A DNA stretch of 5,883 nt from CAZYTO01 sp964650405 (GCA_964650405.1 CAZYTO010000319.1:1-5883); one strand, 5' to 3'. Shown: positions 1 through 5,883, counted from the stretch's first letter. Numbers and translations: made by a program. Notes: generated by a model from the letters alone, not told the origin.

Positions 1-90
1 CAGCACGACCGGCACGATCAGGAACGCGCACACGACGAGCGTGAATGCGAGCTGCCCATAGAAACGCCACGATTTCCCCGGTAAGCCCAT
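1..90 (-). CDS. N-terminus of a membrane protein, possibly an ABC transporter permease (partial)
   Basis: Only the first 30 codons are in the window, and the gene continues past base 1. The minus strand starts with ATG at 90-88 and reads MGLPGKSWRFYGQLAF, followed by the hydrophobic stretch TLVVCAFLIVPVVL. That is a short basic N-terminus followed by a first transmembrane helix. From codon 13 on, nearly every codon ends in G or C, as expected for a real gene in this genome, while the plus-strand frames here either stop (42, 59, 82) or read as charged, low-quality peptide. A G-rich run just upstream of the ATG is a poor ribosome site. The helix ending in a Phe-Leu-Ile-Val-Pro-Val pattern resembles the first helix of spermidine/putrescine-type ABC permeases, but 30 residues cannot settle the family. 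The gene is divergent from the operon that begins near 205. Confidence 0.6.
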   Translation of the reverse strand, partial: MGLPGKSWRFYGQLAFTLVVCAFLIVPVVL

Positions 91-204
91 GCCGCCCCCC
101 CCATTCCGCCGGTCCTGCTCGATCGGCCGTCGGTGGGGACCTGCACGCGGTTCCGGCGTGTTCCCTTCGCCGGCCGAGGGACGACGTCGGCGACCCGGCC
201 GGCG
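91..204. promoter_or_regulatory. Divergent intergenic region
   Basis: This stretch lies between the minus-strand membrane-protein start and the chosen plus-strand start, so promoters for both directions should be here. I see no convincing -35/-10 pair on either strand. The region is very GC-rich, with a C8 run (95-102) and an inverted repeat at its right end (listed separately). An alternative GTG start at 133 in the same plus frame would turn the right half into coding sequence, but the extra 24 residues are Arg/Thr-rich and look like translated non-coding DNA. Confidence 0.4.
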
Positions 205-205
205 A
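167..205. repeat. Perfect 10-bp inverted repeat abutting the start codon
   Basis: TCGCCGGCCG (167-176) and CGGCCGGCGA (196-205) are exact reverse complements around a 19-base loop. The right arm ends on the A of the ATG at 205. The loop contains the only purine-rich, ribosome-site-like run nearby (AGGGA at 177-181) and the palindrome CGACGTCG (182-189). It could be an RNA hairpin limiting translation of the propeller gene or an operator. In DNA this GC-rich a 10-bp repeat can arise by chance. Confidence 0.35.
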
Positions 206-1158
206 TGTTCCACATCGTCTCCAACGTGCTCTTCGACCACGCCGGGCACGTCGTGCTAGGCCGCGCGGCCGACGGCAACCTCGTCGTGCAGCCGTTCATG
301 AATTCGCCGAAGGGAGGAACCGCGCCCCGCGCAAAGCTCGTGAAGACCGGCCCCGGTGTGGTCATCGCTGCGGCATGGCGAAGACGGGTGTGCCATTACG
401 CCACGCTCGACGACGACGGCCTCCGTATCGGAATCACCGCTGGCGGATTCAAGCCGCGCCTCTACAGGCGTCCGCAGCACGGCATCTTCCCGACCAGCGG
501 CACACCGAAGCTACCGGCCGATCTGGAGCCCATGCTCCTGCCGTCTCGCGGAGTGATGTTCGTCGACGCGGCGGGCGAGCTCTGGAGCGCACCGTACGAG
601 GGGCCGCTCGAGCACGTGGCCGGATATGTCGTGAAGGCCCTTTCCGCGCCGAAGCTTTCGACGCTGCTCATCCAGCGCGAGCCCGACGGGTCATGGCGGG
701 CCGGCGTTTGGGAAATGAACCGCCTCAAGGACATGTACCAGCGCCCCGAAGCGGGACGGCAGGCGTTTTTCGGCTACGGAGGACTGCTCATCGAAGACGC
801 GGCGAACTATCTCGTCGCGCTGGAGCTCAAGTCGTCGTGGCTCGTCATCGACAAGGGCACCGACCACCTCCTCGCGCCGCCTGCAGGGTTCAAGGTGGTG
901 GGCGCGGTCAAGACTTCACTGACGAGAAACATGCCGGCCCTCGTCTGTCTCGACGCGCGCCGGCACGCGATCGTGCTCGTCTCACGCAACAACGTCATCC
1001 AGCAGTGGTCGTCGGCCGCCGCGATCGTGCACGTCACGGTCAGCGCCGTGCGTCCCCACATCGCCTGGGTCACCGAGCAGGGAGACCTGGAGATCGCGTC
1101 GCTCAGCTCGGGGCAGAAGCTGTTTCGCTCCGCGATGGACCCGGGGTCGACGCCATGA
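205..1158 (+). CDS. Beta-propeller-like protein of a MoxR-vWA-type ternary system operon
   Basis: A 317-residue protein without signal peptide or membrane helix, so probably cytoplasmic. It reads as successive blade-like units of short beta strands split by Asp/Gly turns: for example VLFDHAGHVVLGRAADGNLV near the N-terminus, MLLPSRGVMFVDAAGELW in the first half, and HIAWVTEQGDLEIASLSSGQ at the C-terminus. About six or seven such units fit the length, which suggests one propeller. I do not recognise a named family from motifs alone. The stop codon overlaps the start of the next gene (ATGA, 1155-1158), so the two are probably translationally coupled and act together, and the neighbour's bpX6 architecture is the main reason for placing this protein in a ternary system. 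Start choice: ATG 205 removes an Arg-rich 24-residue extension that would begin at GTG 133. Neither start has a well-placed ribosome site, so the exact N-terminus is uncertain. Confidence 0.7.
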   Translation: MFHIVSNVLFDHAGHVVLGRAADGNLVVQPFMNSPKGGTAPRAKLVKTGPGVVIAAAWRRRVCHYATLDDDGLRIGITAGGFKPRLYRRPQHGIFPTSGTPKLPADLEPMLLPSRGVMFVDAAGELWSAPYEGPLEHVAGYVVKALSAPKLSTLLIQREPDGSWRAGVWEMNRLKDMYQRPEAGRQAFFGYGGLLIEDAANYLVALELKSSWLVIDKGTDHLLAPPAGFKVVGAVKTSLTRNMPALVCLDARRHAIVLVSRNNVIQQWSSAAAIVHVTVSAVRPHIAWVTEQGDLEIASLSSGQKLFRSAMDPGSTP

Positions 1159-3971
1159 CGCCCTCTGTATTCCGCGGACACGTCCCGGCGGCGGCGCTCC
1201 TCTTCGACCCCGCCTTGATCGGCGAAGAGGAGGCCCGGCGGCGCATCGTCGCGCTGTGGACCCCCGGCGCCACCGTCATGCGCTGCGGGCACACGTACGT
1301 GCTGCGCCTGGCCCGGACGGAGACGATGGCCGCGGCGCGGGCGCCCGGCTTGCCGCTGGTGCGCCGCGGAAGTGTGCTGGCCGGATTCGACGTCGACGAG
1401 CGGACGCTGGCCGGGCTGGGACCGTTGCATGATCCGACCGCCGTCCGCTTCGAGTCCGGAGCTATGCGCGTCGTCCCCCTCACCGAGAGCGTGGAGCCCG
1501 CGGACTGGCTGGATGTGTCGGCGGCTACGGTTGTCGAGTCGCTGTCGCTCGGCGCGCCGCCGCCGGAGCCCCGAGTCGTGAAAGGGATCGAAGAACGCGA
1601 CCTCCGCGATCTGCTGAATGTGCCTCCTCTTGCGGAGCCGGCGAGCATGGCCGGGCTGCTGGCGGCGCTGCGCTCACCGAATGCGCAGGGCAAGGCCCGG
1701 TGGCGGGGCGGCTTCGGTTTCCTGCGCGCCTTCGGCAGGCTCTTCGGCTTGCGCCAGCCCGGCAGAGCAACAACGAACGCGAGGAAGTCGGGGTACGGCG
1801 GAATCGGTTGCCTTGTGTTCTTGATGATCGCGCGGATGCTGCTGCTCTGGGCGCAGGATTCGTCGAGCCTGGTCCCGTTGATCCTGATCGCGCTGATCGT
1901 CCTGATACTCATCTTCGTCGCGGTGGCGTCCAGACGTTTCGGCATGTCGGAGGGAGGCACGCCGCGCTCCGGTACCACGCCCTCGGCCGCACCAGGAGCC
2001 TTCGCGTCGATTCTCGGGCGCCTGCAGCGGCGCCGCGGCGAGAGCCGCTGGAGAGCGCTCCTGACCCGTTTCTTCATCGTCACGCGTCTGAGCTCACTCA
2101 TCGGCCGGACACATGCGAAATACCTGATCAAGGTCCTCTCGCTGTTCGAGGACAACGATCTCGACGCCGCCCTCCGGCACGCCATCCCCCTCGGCGGCGA
2201 GGGATTCGGATCCGGCGGCCTGGCCTGGGGCACGCCCGCGCCACGCAACGCCCTGGACATTTCGCTTGGCCCTGGCGGCGGCGCGCGGGCCATTCCGATC
2301 GACCGGGACCTGATGGAGGAGCTGAAGCGGCGCTACCGCGCGGCGTTCGAGCGGCTGGACCAGGCCGGGCGTTACGACGATGCGGCGTTCGTCCTGGCGG
2401 AGCTGCTGCGCAGCGAAGAGGAGGCCGTCGCTTACCTCGAACGCCGCGGGCAACTGCAGAAGGCGGCGCAACTGGCCGAGGCGCGCCGGCTGGCCCCGGA
2501 CCTCATCGTGCGGCAATGGATGATCGCCGGCGATCGCCGGCGCGCCATCGCCATCGCCAAGCGCTTCGGAGCCTTCGGGCCGGCCGTGACCCGGCTGGAG
2601 GCGACCCATCGGGAGACCGCTCGCGCCCTGCGCGGCCACTGGGGTGCCTGGCTGGCCGACGCCGGCCACTACGTGGCGGCCATCGACGTCGTCTGGCCCA
2701 TCGAGGAATTGCGGGCAGTGGCAGCGGCCTGGATCGACGACGCCATCGAGCAGGGCGGGACCACGGAAGGAAAGATGCTCGTGCGGCGCGCCATCGTCCG
2801 GCCGGAAGTCAGGGCGGAATCCATCACCCGGCTGCACGAGCTGCTGGCGGACGAGAGCCCCCAACGAATCGCCGCGCGCGCCGCCGCGGGCACGGCCCTC
2901 CTGTCCGAGTCTCTCCCACCCGACCTCCGGATCGTGGCCCGCATCGCCGTCCGCGCCGCACTGCGCGATGCGCCGCATGGGCTCGACGCGGACGTGATCC
3001 AGCAGCTCGCGCGCCACGCACACCAGAATCCGCTGCGGACCGACCTGCCCACGCTCCCCCGCGCCGAAACGTGGAGCTCGAATACGTTCGTGGAGCTGGT
3101 CTGCGAGGCCGCCGATACCGGCGCGATGCCGGTCCACGCCATCGCCTCGCTGACCGACGGCCGCGTGGCCGTCGCCCTCGGCGAGGCTGGCGTGCGCGTG
3201 CTGTCTCGCGACGGACGCCCCGTCGCGCACTTCGACCAGCCGGCGCAGGACCTCGTCATCAGCGATGCCCGGGACCGGGCCATCGCCGTGGTACGGCGCG
3301 GCGCCGTCCTCCGCCTGGCCCGCATCGACTTCGCTGCACGGAAGGCCGCGCATTGGTGCGACGTCAACCTCACCCGGTATGCGTCCGACTATGACGGGGC
3401 GATCTGGTTTGCCGCTCGCGGTGGGGAGATCCTGGCCCTCGACGCCACTGCACCCAGGCTCGAGGCGCTCTGGCACAACCCCGACTTCCCCGCCCACGTG
3501 ACCTGGCTCGCACGCGATGAAACGCAACTCTGCCTCCTCGGACACGGAGCGCAGATCGAGTGCTGGAGGTACGAATTGCCGTCGCTCACACTCCGCGAAC
3601 GCGGTCAGCTCGAGGAGCTGAAGCCTGACGCCATCGCCGTCGCTTCTCCCGACGGCTTCATCTTCGCCAGGCATCCGGAGCAGGGAGCTCTCGTTCTTCG
3701 GGGAAAGGCCACAGCCGTTCTCGCCGATCTCGAGCCGGTCGTTCCCCGCTTCATCCGACCCTGGCTCGTGGCAGAACAGCCAGGCCAGGAGTATTGCGAC
3801 ATCCATCTCTGCGACGCAGACGGCACGAGGCGCGCGTACTTCGCCCTGCAAGGAGCCTCCCGCGTGGCGGTCCGCATACAGTCCGGCAGCCTCTCACTGG
3901 CCGACGACTGCGGCCGCGTGCTCGTCTTCGACCTCCGGCGCGGCGTGTTCACGCACAATTTGAGGACGTAA
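1155..3971 (+). CDS. bpX6-domain membrane-anchored solenoid/beta-propeller protein (MoxR-vWA-beta-propeller ternary system)
   Basis: A 938-residue multidomain protein. Residues 1 to about 175 match my memory of the bpX6 domain: FRGHVPAAALLFDPALIGEE, a Leu-Trp-x-Pro-Gly-Ala motif at 34-39, and PGLPLVRRG at 64-72. Residues 217-233 and 239-258 are two hydrophobic helices separated by a five-residue polar turn. Basic residues flank both outer ends (Arg/Lys near 210, Arg-Arg at 260-261), so this looks like a membrane hairpin with both large parts in the cytoplasm. A Gly/Ser/Pro linker (about 262-285) and a helical stretch follow, then a Gly-rich insert (about 345-383). Residues from about 385 to 650 form an alpha-solenoid of TPR/coatomer-like helix pairs (YDDAAFVLAELL from 407). 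From about 655 to the end beta-strand blades form a propeller. In known systems such proteins work with a MoxR AAA+ ATPase and a vWA protein; neither is in this window. The start overlaps the previous stop (ATGA) with only a weak GGGG ribosome site, consistent with reinitiation. Confidence 0.8.
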   Translation: MTPSVFRGHVPAAALLFDPALIGEEEARRRIVALWTPGATVMRCGHTYVLRLARTETMAAARAPGLPLVRRGSVLAGFDVDERTLAGLGPLHDPTAVRFESGAMRVVPLTESVEPADWLDVSAATVVESLSLGAPPPEPRVVKGIEERDLRDLLNVPPLAEPASMAGLLAALRSPNAQGKARWRGGFGFLRAFGRLFGLRQPGRATTNARKSGYGGIGCLVFLMIARMLLLWAQDSSSLVPLILIALIVLILIFVAVASRRFGMSEGGTPRSGTTPSAAPGAFASILGRLQRRRGESRWRALLTRFFIVTRLSSLIGRTHAKYLIKVLSLFEDNDLDAALRHAIPLGGEGFGSGGLAWGTPAPRNALDISLGPGGGARAIPIDRDLMEELKRRYRAAFERLDQAGRYDDAAFVLAELLRSEEEAVAYLERRGQLQKAAQLAEARRLAPDLIVRQWMIAGDRRRAIAIAKRFGAFGPAVTRLEATHRETARALRGHWGAWLADAGHYVAAIDVVWPIEELRAVAAAWIDDAIEQGGTTEGKMLVRRAIVRPEVRAESITRLHELLADESPQRIAARAAAGTALLSESLPPDLRIVARIAVRAALRDAPHGLDADVIQQLARHAHQNPLRTDLPTLPRAETWSSNTFVELVCEAADTGAMPVHAIASLTDGRVAVALGEAGVRVLSRDGRPVAHFDQPAQDLVISDARDRAIAVVRRGAVLRLARIDFAARKAAHWCDVNLTRYASDYDGAIWFAARGGEILALDATAPRLEALWHNPDFPAHVTWLARDETQLCLLGHGAQIECWRYELPSLTLRERGQLEELKPDAIAVASPDGFIFARHPEQGALVLRGKATAVLADLEPVVPRFIRPWLVAEQPGQEYCDIHLCDADGTRRAYFALQGASRVAVRIQSGSLSLADDCGRVLVFDLRRGVFTHNLRT

Positions 3972-4089
3972 CGCCGGTTACCAAACCGTCACAAACCAAC
4001 CAGCCGTTCGGTTTGACGTCCTATAGTGCGCCGCAACTTCAATCGTGGCTGCACGTAGTCCGTCTCGACCATCGTCACAAGGAGAAGCT
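3972..4089 (+). promoter_or_regulatory. Intergenic region with candidate promoter and short inverted repeats
   Basis: These 118 bases separate the propeller operon from the LolA-like gene and are visibly richer in A and T than the flanking genes. CAAACCG (3982-3988) and CGGTTTG (4009-4015) form a perfect 7-bp inverted repeat, and CAAACC recurs at 3992-3997. No T-run follows the right arm, so an intrinsic terminator is not well supported. TTGACG (4013-4018) matches a -35 box and TATAGT (4022-4027) matches a -10 box, but they are only three bases apart and cannot serve together. TATAGT is the better single candidate for the downstream operon, about 60 bases before its ATG. Confidence 0.35.
4079..4084 (+). 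promoter_or_regulatory. Strong Shine-Dalgarno site of the LolA-like gene
   Basis: AAGGAG at 4079-4084, followed by five bases and ATG at 4090. It decides the start over an in-frame GTG at 4045, which has no ribosome site and would put 15 extra residues before the signal peptide. Confidence 0.8.
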
Positions 4090-4890
4090 ATGCGTAGGAC
4101 GCTGCTGGCATTCGCAGGGGTCGTGCTGTTGGGCCTCCCCGCCTCGGCCCAGACCGCCGAGGACATCGTCAACAACTACATCAAGACCGTCGGAGGCATG
4201 GACAAGATCCAGGCCGCGAAGACGCTCAAACGCACGGGGAAGTTCACCGGCGGGGGCGGCTTCGAAGCAAAGGTCAGCCAGGAGAACAAGCGACCCGACA
4301 TGGTGCGCGAGGAGTTCTCGCTGCAGGGCATGACCGGCGTCAACGCCTGGGACGGAAAGAACGGCTGGAAGATCGAGCCGTGGAACGGCAAGAAGGACCC
4401 CGAGGCCCTCGGTGAGGACGAGAAGAAGTCGATCATCGAAGACGCCGACTTCGACGGGCCCCTCGTCAACTTCAAGGCGAAGGGCAACAAGGTCGAGTTC
4501 CTCGGCATGGAGCCGGTCGAAGGAACGGACGCCTACAAGCTGAAAGTCACGCTGGCCAACGGCGAGACGCGCATCTACTACATGGACACCGACTACTACG
4601 TCCCCATCAAGATCGAAGGGAAGCGCATCGTCCGCGGCACGGAGCGCGAGTTCGAGATGTCCCTCGGTGACTACAAAGAGGTGAACGGCTGGTACCTCCC
4701 GTTCTACCAGGAGGTGGGGGCGAAGGGCAGCCCGTTCAAGCAGAAGATCACGTACTCGAAGATCGAAGCGAACGTCCCGGTCGGAGACACGCAGTTCGCC
4801 GAGCCGAAGGCCGGAGCGCCGAAGCCGGATGCGTCCGCGCCGAAGCCCCCCGCCTCCGGCAAGAAGCCGGGAGAGGAGACCAGCCGATGA
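4090..4890 (+). CDS. Secreted LolA-fold (outer membrane lipoprotein-sorting-like) protein
   Basis: A 266-residue exported protein. Residues 1-20 form a signal peptide (MRRTLLAF, hydrophobic core, then Ala-Ser-Ala before Gln21); there is no lipobox cysteine. The mature part opens with TAEDIVNNYIKTVGGMDKI, a helix typical of LolA-like periplasmic proteins in which a quinone- or lipid-binding half-barrel follows. Antiparallel strands come next, such as the Trp-Asp-Gly-Lys-Asn-Gly-Trp-Lys segment, TRIYYMDTDYYVPIKIEG, and GDYKEVNGWYLPFY near 200. Such proteins bind hydrophobic ligands, but this one lacks evidence for true lipoprotein carriage. From residue 238 to the end the chain is a disordered Pro/Lys/Ala tail with two Ala-Pro-Lys-Pro repeats. 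A strong ribosome site precedes the ATG, and the stop overlaps the next gene's start (ATGA, 4887-4890), so the two are an operon. It is not LolA itself: the tail, the lack of lol genes and the neighbour argue against that. Confidence 0.75.
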   Translation: MRRTLLAFAGVVLLGLPASAQTAEDIVNNYIKTVGGMDKIQAAKTLKRTGKFTGGGGFEAKVSQENKRPDMVREEFSLQGMTGVNAWDGKNGWKIEPWNGKKDPEALGEDEKKSIIEDADFDGPLVNFKAKGNKVEFLGMEPVEGTDAYKLKVTLANGETRIYYMDTDYYVPIKIEGKRIVRGTEREFEMSLGDYKEVNGWYLPFYQEVGAKGSPFKQKITYSKIEANVPVGDTQFAEPKAGAPKPDASAPKPPASGKKPGEETSR

Positions 4891-5883
4891 AGCCGATCCA
4901 ACTCTTTGCCCTCGCGCTGTCGATCGCCGGGAGCGCGCTCGCGCAGCCGGCGGCTTCGACGCCGGCCTCGAACGGGCCGGTCAAGGTCGACTCGGAGACG
5001 ATCTCCGGCCTCGGCGCACGCAACATCGGCTCGGCGGCCATGAGCGGCCGCGTGGCGGCCATCGACGCCGTGCACGAAGGCGACCGCCTCACGGTCTACG
5101 TCGGCGCGGCCAGCGGCGGCGTCTGGAAGTCGCTCAACGGCGGCACGACCTACAAGCCGGTCTTCGACAAGCAGCCGGTGCAGTCGATCGGCGCGGTGAC
5201 CATCGACCCGAAGAACCCGCAGACGGTGTGGGTCGGCACGGGCGAGGCCTGGACGCGCAACTCCACCTCCGCCGGCGACGGCATCTACAAGTCGACCGAC
5301 GGCGGCGAGAACTGGACGAACATGGGGCTGAAGGACTCCGAGCGCATCTCGAAGATCCTCGTCGACCCAACCGACACGAATACCGTCTACGCCTGCGTCC
5401 CCGGCAAGCTGTGGAGCGACAGCGAGGACCGCGGCGTCTACAAGACGACCGACGGCGGCAAGACGTGGACGAAGGTGTTGAAGAACCCGAGCGCCTCGAC
5501 GGGATGCTCGATCATGACCATGGACCCGTCGAACCCGAAGGTGCTCTTCGCGGGCCTGTGGGACTTCCGGCGCAAGGGCTGGACGTTCCGCTCCGGCGGC
5601 GACGGTCCCGCGGCGCCGAGCAACAGCGGCCTGTTCAAGACGACCGACGGCGGCGCGACGTGGCAGGAGATCTCGTCCAACAAAGGACTGCCTTCGAAGC
5701 CGTGGGGCCGTACGGCGGTGACGATCGCACCTTCGAAGCCGAACATTGTCTATGCCTTCGTCGAAGCGGAGCCGCCGAAAAACGGCCTCTACCGCTCGGA
5801 TGACGGCGGCGCGACGTGGACGGCCCTGGACCGCAGCCAGAACATGCTCTGGCGCCCCTTCTACTTCGCGAACCTCATCGTCG
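4887..5883 (+). CDS. Secreted VPS10/sortilin-sialidase-type Asp-box beta-propeller (partial, 3' end outside window)
   Basis: The first 332 codons of a longer gene. Residues 1-19 (MKPIQLFALALSIAGSALA) are a signal peptide, probably cut before Gln20. The mature chain starts with a short Ala/Pro-rich stretch, then GLGARNIGSAAMSGRVAAID, the usual opening of the large exported glycosyl-hydrolase-like propellers annotated as VPS10 or sialidase. Four clear Asp-boxes (Ser/Thr-x-Asp-Gly-Gly-x-x-Trp) sit at residues 136-143, 187-194, 252-259 and 304-311. A degenerate one, SLNGGTTY, is at 82-89, with Asn for Asp and Tyr for Trp. Between boxes are the typical Asp-Pro-x-Asn-Pro turns before the next blade. 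Full-length relatives are commonly around 1000 residues with two propellers. GAGGAG at 4873-4878 lies eight bases before the ATG. Despite the hydrolase name, catalytic residues have not been seen and enzyme activity is unproven; an adhesion or binding role is as likely. Confidence 0.85.
   Translation, partial: MKPIQLFALALSIAGSALAQPAASTPASNGPVKVDSETISGLGARNIGSAAMSGRVAAIDAVHEGDRLTVYVGAASGGVWKSLNGGTTYKPVFDKQPVQSIGAVTIDPKNPQTVWVGTGEAWTRNSTSAGDGIYKSTDGGENWTNMGLKDSERISKILVDPTDTNTVYACVPGKLWSDSEDRGVYKTTDGGKTWTKVLKNPSASTGCSIMTMDPSNPKVLFAGLWDFRRKGWTFRSGGDGPAAPSNSGLFKTTDGGATWQEISSNKGLPSKPWGRTAVTIAPSKPNIVYAFVEAEPPKNGLYRSDDGGATWTALDRSQNMLWRPFYFANLIV
5441..5654 (+). repeat. Direct 19-base repeat encoding two Asp-boxes
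   Basis: CAAGACGACCGACGGCGGC occurs exactly at 5441-5459 and 5636-5654, 195 bases apart, inside the Asp-box propeller gene. It encodes Lys-Thr-Thr-Asp-Gly-Gly in two neighbouring blades. A related but diverged copy is at 5288-5306. The identity reflects blade repetition and codon bias rather than a mobile element. Confidence 0.7.

Noticed and set aside
133..204. GTG 133 as start of the propeller gene
   Set aside because: It would add 24 Arg/Thr-rich residues with no ribosome site; ATG 205 begins directly with blade-like sequence. Kept as a possible alternative only.
45..1154. Open reading frame continuing upstream from the bpX6 gene, giving a 1308-residue protein
   Set aside because: The upstream part is Arg/Ala/Pro/His-rich shadow translation over the propeller gene, which is read in a different frame with sensible beta-strand content. 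The real start is ATG 1155, at the ATGA overlap and at the beginning of the bpX6 domain.
1103..2293. 396-codon open frame on the minus strand
   Set aside because: Ser/Arg/Pro-rich shadow of the bpX6 gene; it crosses the membrane hairpin region without any hydrophobic segment of its own.
1700..3394. 564-codon open frame on the plus strand
   Set aside because: Arg/Pro/Gly/Ala-rich out-of-frame translation fully inside the bpX6 gene, with no domain-like pattern.
2094..3851. 585-codon open frame on the minus strand
   Set aside because: It lies antisense to the solenoid/propeller gene, is rich in Gly, Arg, Asp and His with no recognisable fold, and such long antisense frames are common in GC-rich genes.
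3982..4015. Intrinsic terminator after the bpX6 gene
   Set aside because: The 7-bp stem has a 20-base loop and is not followed by a T-run, so termination cannot be claimed.
4013..4027. TTGACG and TATAGT as one sigma-70 promoter
   Set aside because: Only three bases separate the two boxes, far short of the usual 16-18; at most one of them is used with a poor partner.
4829..5803. 324-codon open frame on the plus strand overlapping the Asp-box propeller
   Set aside because: Almost only Arg, Gly, Ala, Asp and Pro; the overlapping frame from 4887 has a signal peptide and clear Asp-boxes.

Overview
The window is high-GC DNA (roughly two thirds G+C by eye) with tightly packed genes and strong third-position GC bias. 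It fits a GC-rich, Gram-negative soil-type bacterium. Two secreted proteins with cleavable signal peptides, one of them a LolA-like protein placed directly before a VPS10/sortilin-type propeller, suggest Acidobacteriota or a similar group. This assignment is an inference from gene content, not something the sequence proves.

Layout. (1) Bases 1-90 on the minus strand hold the first 30 codons of a membrane protein that runs off the left edge. (2) A divergent intergenic stretch of about 114 bases follows. (3) Bases 205-3971 hold a two-gene plus-strand operon joined by an ATGA overlap: a 317-residue all-beta, propeller-like protein, then a 938-residue multidomain protein. I read the second protein as a bpX6-type component of the MoxR-vWA-beta-propeller ternary systems. 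Its order is an N-terminal bpX6 domain, a two-helix membrane hairpin, an alpha-solenoid and a C-terminal beta-propeller. (4) A 118-base intergenic region carries a candidate promoter and short inverted repeats. (5) A second plus-strand operon, again joined by an ATGA overlap, encodes a secreted LolA-fold protein (4090-4890) and a secreted Asp-box propeller of the VPS10/sortilin-sialidase type (from 4887, cut by the right edge).

How the parts may work together. The first operon looks like the effector or scaffold half of a membrane-anchored, NTPase-driven system: a soluble propeller made together with a cytoplasmic-facing solenoid/propeller anchored in the inner membrane. The MoxR AAA+ ATPase and vWA partners expected for this system are not beside it here. 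The left neighbour is a divergent membrane protein and the right neighbour is an unrelated exported-protein operon, so the pair looks like an orphan module or a split locus. The second operon is probably an envelope pair, with the LolA-like protein and the propeller both acting outside the inner membrane. No RNA genes, CRISPR arrays, insertion sequences or attachment sites were seen.
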